From positions 1 to 64,000 of the forward strand of contig NZ_FLTX01000005.1 in NCBI RefSeq assembly GCF_900092025.1: DNA of 64,000 bases, written 5' to 3'. Origin of the DNA: Xanthomonas bromi. Its GTDB lineage: Bacteria; Pseudomonadota; Gammaproteobacteria; Xanthomonadales; Xanthomonadaceae. The position numbers were made by a program, and so were the translations under genes. The notes under the pieces were generated by a model. It was given only the letters and a program-made list of their open reading frames with translations. It was not told where the DNA came from and searched no databases. Positions 42,011 through 51,664 of this stretch are shown in pieces. Positions within the stretch are counted from its first letter, which is position 1. Every line of letters starts with the position of its first letter.

Positions 42011-42960
42011 CTGATGCTGTTTCCTCGTTGCCCTCCATGTTGCAGACACGTGCAATGACCGAGCAGGCGCGTCGCATCACCGATTCGGCCACCAATGAGC
42101 CGCGTTGGGCGCAATGGCTGATGATTCTGGGTGCGTTGCTCTTTCTGCTGGCGTTTCTGCTGCTGCCGCTGGTACTGGTGTTCGCCGAGGCATTGCGTGG
42201 CGGTTGGGAGACCTTCCTGCGTGCAGTGGTCGACCCGGACGCGCTGTCGGCGATCAAGCTCACCTTGCTGGTGACGGCGATCGTGCTGCCGTTGAATCTG
42301 GTGTTCGGGGTGGCCGCCGCATGGGCCATCAGCAAGCATCAGTTCTGGGGCAAACGCTTGCTGGTCAGCCTGATCGACCTGCCGTTTTCGGTGTCGCCGG
42401 TGGTGGCGGGATTGATCTTCGTGCTGATCTTCGGGCGCAGCGGCTGGGCCTGGCCATTGATCGACGAAGGCTGGCATCTGCAACTGCCGGCGCTGGGCGA
42501 GTTCGTGATTCAGCTGCCGCGGATCGTGTTCGCGCTGCCGGGCATCGTGCTGGCGACCACGTTCGTGACATTTCCCTTCATCGCGCGCGAGTTGATGCCG
42601 CTGATGGAGCAGCAGGGCAGCGACGAAGAACTGGCGGCACTGAGTCTGGGTGCGAACGGCTGGCAGATGTTCTGGCGGGTGACCTTGCCCAATATCCGCT
42701 GGGGCCTGTTGTATGGCGTGTTGTTGTGCGCGGCGCGTGCGATGGGCGAGTTCGGTGCGGTGTCGGTGGTGTCCGGGCATATCCGCGGGCGCACCAATAC
42801 GCTGCCGCTGCATGTGGAAATTCTCTACAACGAATACGCCTACAGCGCCGCATTTGCGTGCGCGTCGCTGCTGGCATTGACCGCGCTGCTGACGCTGGCG
42901 CTGAAGACATATCTGGAATGGCGGCACGGCGATGCGCTGGCCGCCAACCACCGCCATTGA
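42007..42960 (+). CDS. cysW: Sulfate ABC transporter permease CysW
   Basis: A 317-residue permease with six hydrophobic segments and the ATPase-contact loop [23 protein letters not shown] near residue 210. The segment [13 protein letters not shown] is CysW-typical. The N-terminus is about 35 residues longer than the E. coli protein; ATG codons at 42007 and 42055 are possible, and the first is chosen for its overlap with the cysU stop. Co-transcribed with cysA seven bases downstream. Confidence 0.92.
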   Translation: MTDAVSSLPSMLQTRAMTEQARRITDSATNEPRWAQWLMILGALLFLLAFLLLPLVLVFAEALRGGWETFLRAVVDPDALSAIKLTLLVTAIVLPLNLVFGVAAAWAISKHQFWGKRLLVSLIDLPFSVSPVVAGLIFVLIFGRSGWAWPLIDEGWHLQLPALGEFVIQLPRIVFALPGIVLATTFVTFPFIARELMPLMEQQGSDEELAALSLGANGWQMFWRVTLPNIRWGLLYGVLLCAARAMGEFGAVSVVSGHIRGRTNTLPLHVEILYNEYAYSAAFACASLLALTALLTLALKTYLEWRHGDALAANHRH

Positions 42961-42967
42961 GGTGACC

Positions 42968-43999
42968 ATGGGCATCCGCATCCACCGCCTGCGCAAGCAG
43001 TTCGAGACCTTCACCGCCCTGGACGACATCACCCTGGATGTGCGCCAGGGCGAGTTGCTGGCCCTGCTTGGGCCTTCGGGCTCGGGCAAGACCACGTTGC
43101 TGCGGATCATGGCCGGGCTGGAGCATGCCGATGGCGGGCAGGTGCTGTTCGGTGACGAAGATGCCACCCGCATGAGCGTGCAATCGCGTCGGGTCGGCTT
43201 CGTGTTCCAGCATTACGCCCTGTTCAAGCATATGGACGTGTTCGAGAACATCGCCTTCGGGCTGCGGGTGCGCCGCGGCAACGAGCGCTGGGCCGAAGCG
43301 CGCATCCGTGCGCGGGTGGAAGAACTGCTGGCGCTGGTGCAGCTGCAAGGCCTGGAGCAGCGCTACCCGACCCAGTTGTCCGGCGGGCAGCGGCAGCGTG
43401 TGGCGCTGGCGCGTGCGTTGGCGATCGAGCCGCGCGTGTTGCTGCTGGACGAACCATTCGGCGCGCTGGATGCGCAGGTGCGCCGCGACCTGCGTCGCTG
43501 GCTGCGCGCGTTGCACGAGCAGACCGGTTTGACCACGGTGTTCGTGACCCACGACCAGGAAGAAGCGCTGGAACTGGCCGACCGTGTCGCCATCCTCAAC
43601 CGTGGCCGCATCGAGCAGCTCGACACCCCGGCGATGATCTACGACAAGCCAGCCTCGCCGTTCGTGTATTCGTTCGTGGGTGCGGTGAACCGCATTCCCG
43701 GTGTGCTGGCGCAAGGGCAGATCCAGGTGGCTGGACACGCATTGCCCTTGGCGAATAGCGCGTTGGCAGCAGGGCCGGTCGAGGTGTATGTGCGGCCGGA
43801 AGATCTGGTGCCCGACGACGCCGGCTGGCCGGCGACGGTGGCGTGGTCGCAGCGCAGCGGCGCGCGCTTGCGTCTGCGCGCAACACTGGAACCGGCAGGC
43901 AACGAAGTGGAAGTGGAACTGCCGGCCTCGGCGGGAAGTTTTCAGCCAGGGCAACAGCTACGGCTGGCAGCTCGGCAGTACGGGGTATTTCCCGCGTAA
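42968..43999 (+). CDS. cysA: Sulfate/thiosulfate ABC transporter ATP-binding protein
   Basis: A 343-residue ABC ATPase powering sulfate import. Walker [13 protein letters not shown] (residues about 36-47), Q-loop, ABC signature [15 protein letters not shown], Walker [14 protein letters not shown] and the H-loop [16 protein letters not shown] are all intact. A C-terminal regulatory domain ([12 protein letters not shown]) follows. Context sbp-cysU-cysW and the CysA-type N-terminus ([19 protein letters not shown]) support sulfate specificity. Last gene of the operon. Confidence 0.95.
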   Translation: MGIRIHRLRKQFETFTALDDITLDVRQGELLALLGPSGSGKTTLLRIMAGLEHADGGQVLFGDEDATRMSVQSRRVGFVFQHYALFKHMDVFENIAFGLRVRRGNERWAEARIRARVEELLALVQLQGLEQRYPTQLSGGQRQRVALARALAIEPRVLLLDEPFGALDAQVRRDLRRWLRALHEQTGLTTVFVTHDQEEALELADRVAILNRGRIEQLDTPAMIYDKPASPFVYSFVGAVNRIPGVLAQGQIQVAGHALPLANSALAAGPVEVYVRPEDLVPDDAGWPATVAWSQRSGARLRLRATLEPAGNEVEVELPASAGSFQPGQQLRLAARQYGVFPA

Positions 44000-44067
44000 G
44001 GAGCGTTGACGGAGATGGGCCTACCGGGAAGAAACGTGCAGACGTGTTTTCGCTTTCGCTGTGACGA

Positions 44068-44093
44068 ATCCCAAATTCCGAATTTCAGATCTC
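44068..44093. repeat. Dispersed intergenic repeat, copy 1
   Basis: About 25 bases (AATCCCAAATTCCGAATTTC and following) in the cysA-porin gap resemble, in opposite orientation, the sequence at 63643-63666. The match is roughly 21 of 25. It suggests a small dispersed repeat family. Confidence 0.45.
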
Positions 44094-44197
44094 GCACCTC
44101 AAGATTCGGCGCAATCGGTCGATGCAATGAGTGTCTGATTCGCGCATCGGCGTGTGAGTGTGTGCGCTGGATCAAGCGAACGCGAGTTTTATGTTGC

Positions 44198-44234
44198 ACT
44201 GCAATGACGGCTGGACTAAATAAGTCATTGCAGT
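44198..44234. promoter_or_regulatory. 11-bp perfect inverted repeat upstream of the TorF-like gene
   Basis: ACTGCAATGAC (44198-44208) and GTCATTGCAGT (44224-44234) are separated by 15 bases, and end 44 bases before the start codon at 44279. It could be a protein-binding operator or a leader hairpin. There is no T tract. The 279-base gap upstream of the gene is otherwise AT-richer than coding DNA. Confidence 0.55.
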
Positions 44235-44278
44235 CTCGCTCCGCGCCATTCCATCGCTCATCGCTCCAGGAGATGCCC

Positions 44279-44995
44279 ATGAAGTCGTCCTCGCTCGCTT
44301 GTTATCTGTCGTTGCTGCTGTTAGGCGTTGCGCCGCTTGCGCAGGCACAGGACGCAGATGCGCCCGCATCGCCGTTGAGCGGCACTTTCGCCGTGACCAG
44401 CGATTACCTGTTCCGTGGTATCTCGCAGACCAACGAAGAACCTGCGTTTCAGGCGGGATTGACCTACAAGCTTCCGCACGGCTTCTATGTCGGGACCTGG
44501 GGCTCCAACATCGACGTCGGCGAGGGCGACCCGGATTGGGAAGTGGACGGCTTCGTCGGCTACAACGCCGAGCTCGGTACCCGGTGGGACTTCGATGTGA
44601 TGGTGAATCGCTATCAGTATCCGGGTGCGGGCGCCACAAGTTACGCCGAGCTGATCACCAAGACCACGTTCTTGAAGACCTATAGCTTGACCGTCGCCTA
44701 CACCAACGATTTGTATGGCACCGATACGGACGGCTATTACTACGCGCTGGATGCCAACTGGCCGTTGCCGCACGATTTCACCATCGGCGCGCATGCAGGG
44801 CACACCGTCTATACCTCGGCGCTCAGCCAGGTGGACCACGACTACAACGACTTCGGCGTGAACGTGGGCAAGACCTTCGGTCCGCTCGGTCTGAGTGTGG
44901 GCTATTACGACACCAGCAAGGCGGCAGAATTCGGCTTCGGTCGCCAGAATTCGCAGAATCATCTGGTGGCTACAGCGACGGTGACCTGGCCGTAA
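44279..44995 (+). CDS. TorF-like outer-membrane protein (TIGR02001-type)
   Basis: A 238-residue outer-membrane protein: signal peptide (SLLLLGVAPLAQAQ), then aromatic-rich beta strands beginning SGTFAVTSDYLFRGISQT, the hallmark of the TorF/Gcw_chp family of putative porins. Barrel-like alternation continues to a C-terminal ATVTWP. The transported solute is unknown; members sometimes associate with nitrogen or metal genes, but here it follows the sulfate operon on the same strand. ATG 44279 has AGGAG six bases upstream (an ATG at 44273 is less well spaced). Confidence 0.85.
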   Translation: MKSSSLACYLSLLLLGVAPLAQAQDADAPASPLSGTFAVTSDYLFRGISQTNEEPAFQAGLTYKLPHGFYVGTWGSNIDVGEGDPDWEVDGFVGYNAELGTRWDFDVMVNRYQYPGAGATSYAELITKTTFLKTYSLTVAYTNDLYGTDTDGYYYALDANWPLPHDFTIGAHAGHTVYTSALSQVDHDYNDFGVNVGKTFGPLGLSVGYYDTSKAAEFGFGRQNSQNHLVATATVTWP

Positions 44996-45376
44996 GGGCG
45001 ATTGACCGAAGCGACTCCGACGATGAGCGGAGTCGTGGTGATGCGGGAGCATGGCGCCTTGGGGCTTCTGCCTCTATTCCCCAACGACGTCAGCACTTCG
45101 AGAGTTTGATTCGTTTGTATTCCAGTGATTGCAGTGTGCGGATCGATCACTTGCAGAGCGGCTGATTCGTGTGTCGACTGCGGGATCCTCGTCTGCCCAT
45201 CCTCGCAAGCAAGGCATTCGATCTGCTGAGCGTTCTCTGGATGCTCGCCAACCCCGCGTTTCTTAACGTGCTCCGTTCGCACTCGAGAATTGCTCGCTGC
45301 GTTCGTCGGCACTTCTGGAGACGGAAATACAAAAGGCGCCCCGCGGCGCCTTTTGCGTCTCTGCAGTGTCAGCCGA
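44996..45376. other. Gap between TorF-like gene and tdh
   Basis: 381 bases without a credible gene. It holds an 8-bp perfect hairpin CGACTCCG/CGGAGTCG (45012-45019 with 45028-45035) just after the porin gene, with no T tract, and the tdh terminator at its right end. The middle (45080-45300) is AT-richer. Confidence 0.45.
45331..45354 (-). terminator. Intrinsic terminator of tdh
   Basis: A 10-bp perfect stem AAAAGGCGCC/GGCGCCTTTT (45331-45340 with 45345-45354) with a CCGC loop lies 23 bases past the tdh stop. The A/T flanks allow it to work in both directions. Confidence 0.8.
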
Positions 45377-46399
45377 TCAATTCCAGCTCAACACGACCTT
45401 GCCGGCCTTGCCTTCTTCCATCAGGTCGAAGCCCTTCTGGAAATCGTCGATCGGCAGCTGATGGGTCAGCACCTTGTGCAGCGGAAAACCAGACAGCACC
45501 AGCTGCGTCATCTTGTACCAGGTCTCATACATCTTGCGGCCGTAGATACCCTGCACGGTGAGGCCCTTGAAGATGATCTTGTCCCAGTCGCAACCGGCGC
45601 CGCGCGGCATGATGCCGAGCATGGCGATCTTGCCGCCGTGGTACATGCAATCGAGCATGTCGTTGAACGCGCGTGGGTTGCCGCTCATTTCCAGACCGAC
45701 GTCGAAGCCCTCCATGTGCAGGTCGGCCATGACGTCCTTGAGCGAGGTCTTGGAAACGTTGACCACGCGCGTGGCGCCCATGTCGGCGGCCAGCTTGAGG
45801 CGGAAATCGTTGACGTCGGTGACCACCACATTGCGCGCACCGATGTGTTTGCAGATGCCGGCGGCAATGATCCCGATCGGGCCGGCACCGGTGATCAACA
45901 CGTCTTCGCCGATGACGTCGAATTCCAGCGCGCAGTGCGCGGCGTTGCCGTAGGGATCGAAGAACGCGGCCAGCTCGGAGGGAATCTGGTCGGGAATCGG
46001 CCATAGGTTGCTGGCCGGCATCACCATGTATTCGGCGAACGCGCCGTTGACGTTGACGCCGATGCCCACGGTGTTGGGACACAGATGCGGGCGGCCGCCG
46101 CGGCAGTTGCGGCAGTGTCCGCACACGATGTGGCCTTCGGCCGACACGCGCTGGCCGACCTGGTAACCGGTCACCGCCGAACCGAGCTCGGCCACGCGGC
46201 CGACGAACTCATGGCCGATGGTCAGGCCAGGGGTGATGGTGCGCTGGCTCCACTCGTCCCACAGGTAGATGTGCAGATCGGTGCCGCAAATAGCGGTCTT
46301 TTCCAGCTTGATCAGCACGTCGTTGGGGCCGGGCGCCGGCACGGGCACCCGTTCCAGCCAGATGCCTTTGTTCGCTTCGCGCTTGACCAGCGCCTTCAT
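45377..46399 (-). CDS. tdh: L-threonine 3-dehydrogenase
   Basis: A 340-residue zinc-dependent medium-chain dehydrogenase oxidising threonine to 2-amino-3-ketobutyrate, which Kbl then cleaves. Catalytic zinc ligands are recognisable in [12 protein letters not shown] and GHEFVGRV, the structural zinc cysteines in [15 protein letters not shown], and the NAD fold in [19 protein letters not shown] 46399 gives [18 protein letters not shown], aligned with E. coli Tdh (341 residues). An ATG four codons upstream (46411) is also possible; neither has a clear ribosome-binding site. Confidence 0.95.
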   Translation of the reverse strand: MKALVKREANKGIWLERVPVPAPGPNDVLIKLEKTAICGTDLHIYLWDEWSQRTITPGLTIGHEFVGRVAELGSAVTGYQVGQRVSAEGHIVCGHCRNCRGGRPHLCPNTVGIGVNVNGAFAEYMVMPASNLWPIPDQIPSELAAFFDPYGNAAHCALEFDVIGEDVLITGAGPIGIIAAGICKHIGARNVVVTDVNDFRLKLAADMGATRVVNVSKTSLKDVMADLHMEGFDVGLEMSGNPRAFNDMLDCMYHGGKIAMLGIMPRGAGCDWDKIIFKGLTVQGIYGRKMYETWYKMTQLVLSGFPLHKVLTHQLPIDDFQKGFDLMEEGKAGKVVLSWN

Positions 46400-46804
46400 C
46401 GTCTGCGCCATCTGGCGGGGCCTGCTGAGTGAAAGTAAGTCGGCGATTATAGGCATCGCGGCCTGTATTCCATGCGGCGGTGCAGGAAGGGACGTGGTGG
46501 CCGACGGCGATGAGCAGGGCAGGGCCGATGCAGTCCTCGCCTTGTGGGATGAAGGTGGCACTTCGGCGCAGGACGATGGCGCCGCAGGGATCTGGCGTCG
46601 CCTGTGATGGCAGGCGCGTCGCTACGCACTGCCAAGGCGAATCATCGGTCTTGCCCAACCTCAAACCTGCCTAAGCTCCGCTCCCCTGTCCGGCCCGGTC
46701 CGCGCTTGAGGCCAGATACTTCACGGCAAGCGCGCCTATGGCGCACCTGGCGTACCGTCTGCCCCCAAGCGAGGTGAGGCGGTTGCGGAGTCGTCATCGG
46801 CTGC
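46400..46804. other. Gap upstream of tdh
   Basis: 405 bases between tdh and the downstream end of the second TonB receptor gene. It must contain the tdh promoter on the minus strand, but no clear -35/-10 pair was seen. No gene is supported; long open frames here are shadows. Confidence 0.4.
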
Positions 46805-49150
46805 TTAGAACTTCACATCCAGGCTCATGAAGTACTGCCGCGGTGCGCCGACCACCATGGTCTGGTTGTAGCCATCCGGATCGGAGGCGACATAGCCGTT
46901 GGTGCCGGTGCTGGCGAAGTAGCGTTTGTCGGTGAGGTTGGTGACGTTGAGCGCCAGTGCCACGTCCGCTACCCCGCCGACACGGCCGAAGTCGTAACGC
47001 GCGCCGGCATTGAACAGCCAGTACGACGGCACCTGCGAGTCGTTGAGGAAGGTGATGTAGCGCTTGTCCACGTACTTGCCATCCAGATCCAGGCGCAAGT
47101 TGCCGATCTGGTAGCTAGCGCTGGAAGAGAACATCAACGCCGGGATGCCGACCACGTCCTTGCCCGATGTGGCCACGACGCCGTTGTTGAGGTAATTGTC
47201 CTGGTAACGCGAGCGGTTCCACGAGAGCGAGTTCAACCAGCTCAGGCCTTCGGCCGGGCGCCACAGCAATGCCAGATCCGCGCCGGCGCTATGCACCGCG
47301 CCAACGTTGCTCAGGATCGCCGCGCAGGTCTGCACCGCGGTGCACGGCGAGGTGGTCAGCAGTCGGTTGGAGAACTTGGTGAAGTAGGCATCGGCCGAGA
47401 GCTGGAACTGCGCATCCTGCACGCGATAGCCCACCTGCACGGTCTGCGATTCTTCCGGCTCCAGCGTGGAGCGGCTGCGGTCGAACGCTGCCTGCGAGGT
47501 GCCGAACGGAGTGAAGCCGAAGGCCGCGATGTTCTTGCTGTAGGACGCGTAGAGGTCCTGACGGTCGTCGAGCTTGTAGTTGATGCCCAGCTGCGGCAGG
47601 AAATTCTCTTCGGCGCGAATGCGGCCTTGTGCCAGTGCGGTGGTCGGTACCAGCGATTGCGCGCGCGTGGTGGTGCTGAGCGCCTTGGCGCCGTAATTCA
47701 GGGTCAGTCGGTCGTCGAGCAGGCGCACGGTGTCCTGCAAGTACAACATGCGGGTCTGCGTGCTGTAGCGCTGCAGGAAGTCGCGGCGGAACGGGGTCTG
47801 CGCTTCGTACACGTTGTACAGCGAGGTATATCCCTCGTTGCCGAGCGCGAAGTAGTTGCGGCCCTGCGAGGTGCGCGCGTTTTCTGCCCATGCGCCCACT
47901 TCCAGATCGTGATTGCCCCACGACCACTTCAGGGCGCTGGTGCCGCCGAAGCGATCCATGCCGTAGTCGGTGGTGCGCATCGACAGTGGAATCTGTGCAG
48001 AAGTACGCACGTACGGCGTCACCCATTGGCCTTCGCCGCGATTGCCGTGGTAGTACCCGGTTGCATCGAGCGTTGCGCCGCCGAACACGAATGTGCCCGA
48101 CAAGCCCGCCAGGTTGTCGCGACGCAGGCCGCCGCCGGCGTAATAGCTGGCATCGAGCCAGCTGTAGTCGTCGGGCAGACCCGCCAGCGATTGCGGGTAG
48201 CCGTTGGCCACGCCACTGGTGGCGCCGGTGTTCTGATACGCGCGTGCCATCTGCACGGCGGTGGCCCAATCCGGCTGCAGGTAGTCGAAGTCCCAGCCGA
48301 TCGCGCGCTGGCTGGTCAACGACAGATCCATGTAGTCGTATTCCTTGCGCCGCGAGGTATCCACGAACAGGCTCAGGCGGTTGCCGTCGCCCCATTGGTA
48401 GACCGTCTTGAGATTGGCCTGCTCGGATGTCTGATCGCCGTAGCCCTTCCACTTGTCGGTGCTGGCATTGGCGTAAGACAGATACGCCGACAACCCATCG
48501 CGATCGCCGGTGTCTGCACGCACGAAGGTGCGACGCGTTGCATCGCTGCCCACTGTCTGCACCAGCCGCGCGCCGGGCGTGGTCTGCGGATCGGCCGAGT
48601 AGAACTGCATCGTGCCGCCGAGATTGGTGTTGGACGCGGTGCCGAGCGCGCCGGCGCCTTGCGCGATCTCCACCGAACCGAGGTTTTCCGAAATGATGGC
48701 ACGCGTGATGTGCAAGCCGTTGGTCACGCCGTAGCTCATGTTGCCGAGCGGAATGCCGTCGAGCGTGTACCCCAGGCGGCTTTGATCGAAGCCATGCAGG
48801 GTCACCTGCGTGGACCACTCGTAGGTACCGAATGGATCTGCCGCCTGGAACTGCACGCCCGGCAGTTTCTCCACTGCCTTGAATGCGCTGCTGCCGGGTG
48901 TCAGCTGCTCGATGTCCTGCCGGCTGATGCGCTGCACCTGGCGCGTACTGCCTTGTGATACCACGTTGACCGCATCCAGCTGGGTAGCATTGGTAGCGGC
49001 ATCGGCCATGGGGGCCGGGGCATCGGCTACCGGCGCATCTGCAACGGCCACCGGATCGGCAACCGGTGTGGCAGCAGAGGCCATGACTGGAAGCAGCGTG
49101 GCCAGCGCAAGCGCCAGCGGAGTGACATGAAAACGGCGAGCGGAAGTCAT
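46805..49150 (-). CDS. TonB-dependent outer-membrane receptor
   Basis: A 781-residue outer-membrane receptor. A signal peptide (LALALATLLPVMASA) is followed by an Ala/Val/Asp/Pro repeat (VADAPVADAPAPMADAA), a short TonB-box-like region, a plug with KAVEKLPGVQFQAADPFGTY and LDGIPLGNMSYG, and a barrel ending NVTNLTDKRYFAS and SLDVKF with terminal phenylalanine. The ATG at 49150 gives the signal peptide; a longer start at 49195 is rejected. It is divergent from the phospholipase C gene across 193 bases. In Xanthomonas and relatives such pairs may serve phosphate or lipid scavenging; the ligand here is unknown. Confidence 0.9.
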   Translation of the reverse strand: MTSARRFHVTPLALALATLLPVMASAATPVADPVAVADAPVADAPAPMADAATNATQLDAVNVVSQGSTRQVQRISRQDIEQLTPGSSAFKAVEKLPGVQFQAADPFGTYEWSTQVTLHGFDQSRLGYTLDGIPLGNMSYGVTNGLHITRAIISENLGSVEIAQGAGALGTASNTNLGGTMQFYSADPQTTPGARLVQTVGSDATRRTFVRADTGDRDGLSAYLSYANASTDKWKGYGDQTSEQANLKTVYQWGDGNRLSLFVDTSRRKEYDYMDLSLTSQRAIGWDFDYLQPDWATAVQMARAYQNTGATSGVANGYPQSLAGLPDDYSWLDASYYAGGGLRRDNLAGLSGTFVFGGATLDATGYYHGNRGEGQWVTPYVRTSAQIPLSMRTTDYGMDRFGGTSALKWSWGNHDLEVGAWAENARTSQGRNYFALGNEGYTSLYNVYEAQTPFRRDFLQRYSTQTRMLYLQDTVRLLDDRLTLNYGAKALSTTTRAQSLVPTTALAQGRIRAEENFLPQLGINYKLDDRQDLYASYSKNIAAFGFTPFGTSQAAFDRSRSTLEPEESQTVQVGYRVQDAQFQLSADAYFTKFSNRLLTTSPCTAVQTCAAILSNVGAVHSAGADLALLWRPAEGLSWLNSLSWNRSRYQDNYLNNGVVATSGKDVVGIPALMFSSSASYQIGNLRLDLDGKYVDKRYITFLNDSQVPSYWLFNAGARYDFGRVGGVADVALALNVTNLTDKRYFASTGTNGYVASDPDGYNQTMVVGAPRQYFMSLDVKF

Positions 49151-49343
49151 GGGGGAATCCTGTTCGAGCACGGCTGAGGGCAACGCACGGTGCAAGACCG
49201 GCGTTTCGCGACGCAGGGTGTCAACGACTCATGAAACATTGATGACGGTGGTTGTCGCAAAACTGTCGTGCTTGCCCGCTATACGTGTCGTAGCCGGCCG
49301 CACTGCGCGGCGATGTACACGCATTTCTCGCAGGTCCCTACCC

Positions 49344-51458
49344 ATGACGTCTTCCCCCTCGCGCCGCGATTTTCTCAAGCGCGTTGCCGCGCTCACCGCT
49401 GCCGGTGCCTTGCCGTCTTCGATCGGTCGCGCGCTCGCGCTGCCAGCCAACTCGCGTACCGGGACCCTGCGCGACATCGAACACGTGGTGATCCTGATGC
49501 AGGAAAACCGCTCGTTCGATCATTACTTCGGCGCGCTGCGCGGCGTGCGCGGCTTCGGCGACCCGCGTGCGTTGCAACTGCGCGATGGTCATCCGGTGTG
49601 GAGTCAGCCTGCCGCCGACGGACGACGTCTGCTGCCGTTCGCGTTCGATTCGCAAAACACCTGCGCGCCTTTGATCAAGAGCCTGGACCACTCCTGGAAG
49701 GCCGGTCACGGGCAGGACCCGGCTCGCTGGGCCGAATACGATGCGTGGGTGCCGTACAAGGGCGAATTGACGATGGGATATTTCCAGCGTCGCGACATCC
49801 CGTACTACCACGCGCTTGCCGACGCGTTCACCATCTGCGATGGCTACTTCTGCTCGATGCACGGGCCGACCAATCCCAATCGCATGTACCTGTTCACCGG
49901 CACCAGCGGCCTGAGCGTGGGCGACACGCGCGCACAGGTGGCCGACAACGCCGATGACGGCAACTGGACCGCCGACATGGCGCGCGACAAACCTGGTTAT
50001 GCAGCGATGGGCTGGACCACCTACGCGCAGCGACTGCAGGCTGCCGGCATCGATTGGCGCGTGTACCAGGAATACGACAACTTCGGCTGCAATTCACTGG
50101 CGTATTTTGCGCACTACCGTGGGCTGGATCCGGCTGACGAACGTTATCGCCGCGCACGCGCGTATGTGGCGGGATCCACCGCAGAAAACGCGCCCCACAC
50201 CCAGGCCGATCACCTGATTGCCGCGATTGAAGCCGACGTGCAGGGCAATCGCTTGCCGCAGGTGTCGTGGATCGTTCCGCCGACTGCATATTGCGAACAT
50301 CCCGAAGCGCCGCCGGCTTACGGCGAATCGCTGGTAGCGCGGTTGATCGATGCGCTGACCTCCAATCCGGAGGTCTGGGCGAAGACGGCGCTGATCATCA
50401 ACTACGACGAGAACGATGGGTTCTTCGATCATGTGCCGGCGCCGTTGCCTGCGCTGGATGCGCGCATGGGCCGCAGCAATGTCGATGTGCGCGGCGAGGC
50501 CTACAACGGCGTGCCGGTGGGTCTGGGCATCCGCGTGCCGATGCTGGTGATCTCGCCGTGGACGCGCGGTGGCTGGGTCAATTCGCAGGTGTTCGATCAC
50601 ACCTCGGTGTTGCGCCTGCTGGAACGGCGCTTCGGCGTCGCCGAGCCGAACATCAGCCCTTGGCGTCGCGCGGTCAGTGGCGATCTCAGCAGCGTGTTCG
50701 ATTTCCGCAAGCCGGACGATTCTGCGTTGAGCGCGTTGCCCTCCATCGACGACTACCGCGCCCGCACGGCCGCGGTGCGCAACAAGCCGCTACCGACGCC
50801 GCCCGCCAGCGCCATCATGCCGCGGCAGGAGCCCGGCCAACGTCCGGCGCGCGCGTTGCCGTATGCCTTGCAGGTACACGCGCGCGTGCAAGGCGATGGC
50901 ATGGTGCAGTTGCAGTTCGTCAACGCCGGCGCCGCTGCTGCTGCGTTCAATGTCTACACCAGCGCCGCACGCGGCGGCCCGTGGTACTACACCGTGCAAG
51001 CAGGTACCCGGCTGGACGACGTGCCGGTGGATGCCGCTTCCGGAGGCCGCTATGACTTGCGCGTGCATGGACCCAATGGCTTCCTGCGCGAATTTGCCGG
51101 CGATCCGGCGGCCAAGGCGGAACCATCGACCGCGCCCTGGGTAGAAGCGCGACAGGACGGCGGCACGCTTGTCCTGGAGATTGGCAATGCCGGGCGACAC
51201 TCTTGCACACTGCAACTGCGTGCGCTGGACTACGCAGACCCAACCCCGCGCGCGCTGCATTTGTCCGCAGGTCAGCGCGAGACACTGCACCTGCCGCTGG
51301 CCGCCAGTGACCACTGGTACGACATGGTGGTCGAGCAGCCGGGCACGGCGTTCCGGCGTCGTCTGGCCGGGCACCTGGAAACCGGCAACCCCAGCCGCAG
51401 CGACCCCGCGTTCGGCCGATGTGGAGCGAAAGACATCGGGTTTCCTTTCGTGGTCTGA
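49344..51458 (+). CDS. plcN: Phosphocholine-type phospholipase C (Tat-exported)
   Basis: A 704-residue secreted phospholipase C of the non-haemolytic (PlcN/PlcH, acid-phosphatase-like) family. The N-terminus SPSRRDFLKRVAALTAAGAL is a twin-arginine signal. Catalytic landmarks are VVILMQENRSFDHYFG with the nucleophile region, CSMHGPTNPNRMY and the metal-binding INYDENDGFFDHVP. Two C-terminal repeat domains follow from about residue 520. It would release phosphocholine-type headgroups, useful for host lipid or phosphate acquisition. ATG 49344 was chosen for the Tat signal; the Shine-Dalgarno is weak. Symbol by family resemblance. Confidence 0.88.
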   Translation: MTSSPSRRDFLKRVAALTAAGALPSSIGRALALPANSRTGTLRDIEHVVILMQENRSFDHYFGALRGVRGFGDPRALQLRDGHPVWSQPAADGRRLLPFAFDSQNTCAPLIKSLDHSWKAGHGQDPARWAEYDAWVPYKGELTMGYFQRRDIPYYHALADAFTICDGYFCSMHGPTNPNRMYLFTGTSGLSVGDTRAQVADNADDGNWTADMARDKPGYAAMGWTTYAQRLQAAGIDWRVYQEYDNFGCNSLAYFAHYRGLDPADERYRRARAYVAGSTAENAPHTQADHLIAAIEADVQGNRLPQVSWIVPPTAYCEHPEAPPAYGESLVARLIDALTSNPEVWAKTALIINYDENDGFFDHVPAPLPALDARMGRSNVDVRGEAYNGVPVGLGIRVPMLVISPWTRGGWVNSQVFDHTSVLRLLERRFGVAEPNISPWRRAVSGDLSSVFDFRKPDDSALSALPSIDDYRARTAAVRNKPLPTPPASAIMPRQEPGQRPARALPYALQVHARVQGDGMVQLQFVNAGAAAAAFNVYTSAARGGPWYYTVQAGTRLDDVPVDAASGGRYDLRVHGPNGFLREFAGDPAAKAEPSTAPWVEARQDGGTLVLEIGNAGRHSCTLQLRALDYADPTPRALHLSAGQRETLHLPLAASDHWYDMVVEQPGTAFRRRLAGHLETGNPSRSDPAFGRCGAKDIGFPFVV

Positions 51459-51664
51459 TGCAGCCCAGGGGGCGCCCGCATGAGATGCATGCTTGGTCTA
51501 ACTTAGCGCATTGATCAGCGTCGAATCGACAATCGTGCCCGATCGCAAGCGCTGGTTCGGCTCCAAAGTCGTTCGGAATGGTGGATAATTTTTCCTCAGC
51601 CGCCCACTGAGTTTATTGGATCGGGTCCATCATCTGGATGCTGGTTCAATCAATGGAGATCTTC

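Noticed and set aside
44020-44060. Long in-frame N-terminal extension of the TorF-like gene
   Set aside because: The frame is open from 44006, but the signal peptide and ribosome-binding site place the start at 44279.
47291-48958. Long plus-strand frame opposite the second TonB receptor
   Set aside because: Antisense shadow of a clear receptor gene; no start signal or motif.
51556-51576. Two TTCGG half-sites resembling a PIP box before the effector-like gene
   Set aside because: They are 11 bases apart. Known plant-inducible promoter boxes need 15 or 16, so the site does not qualify.
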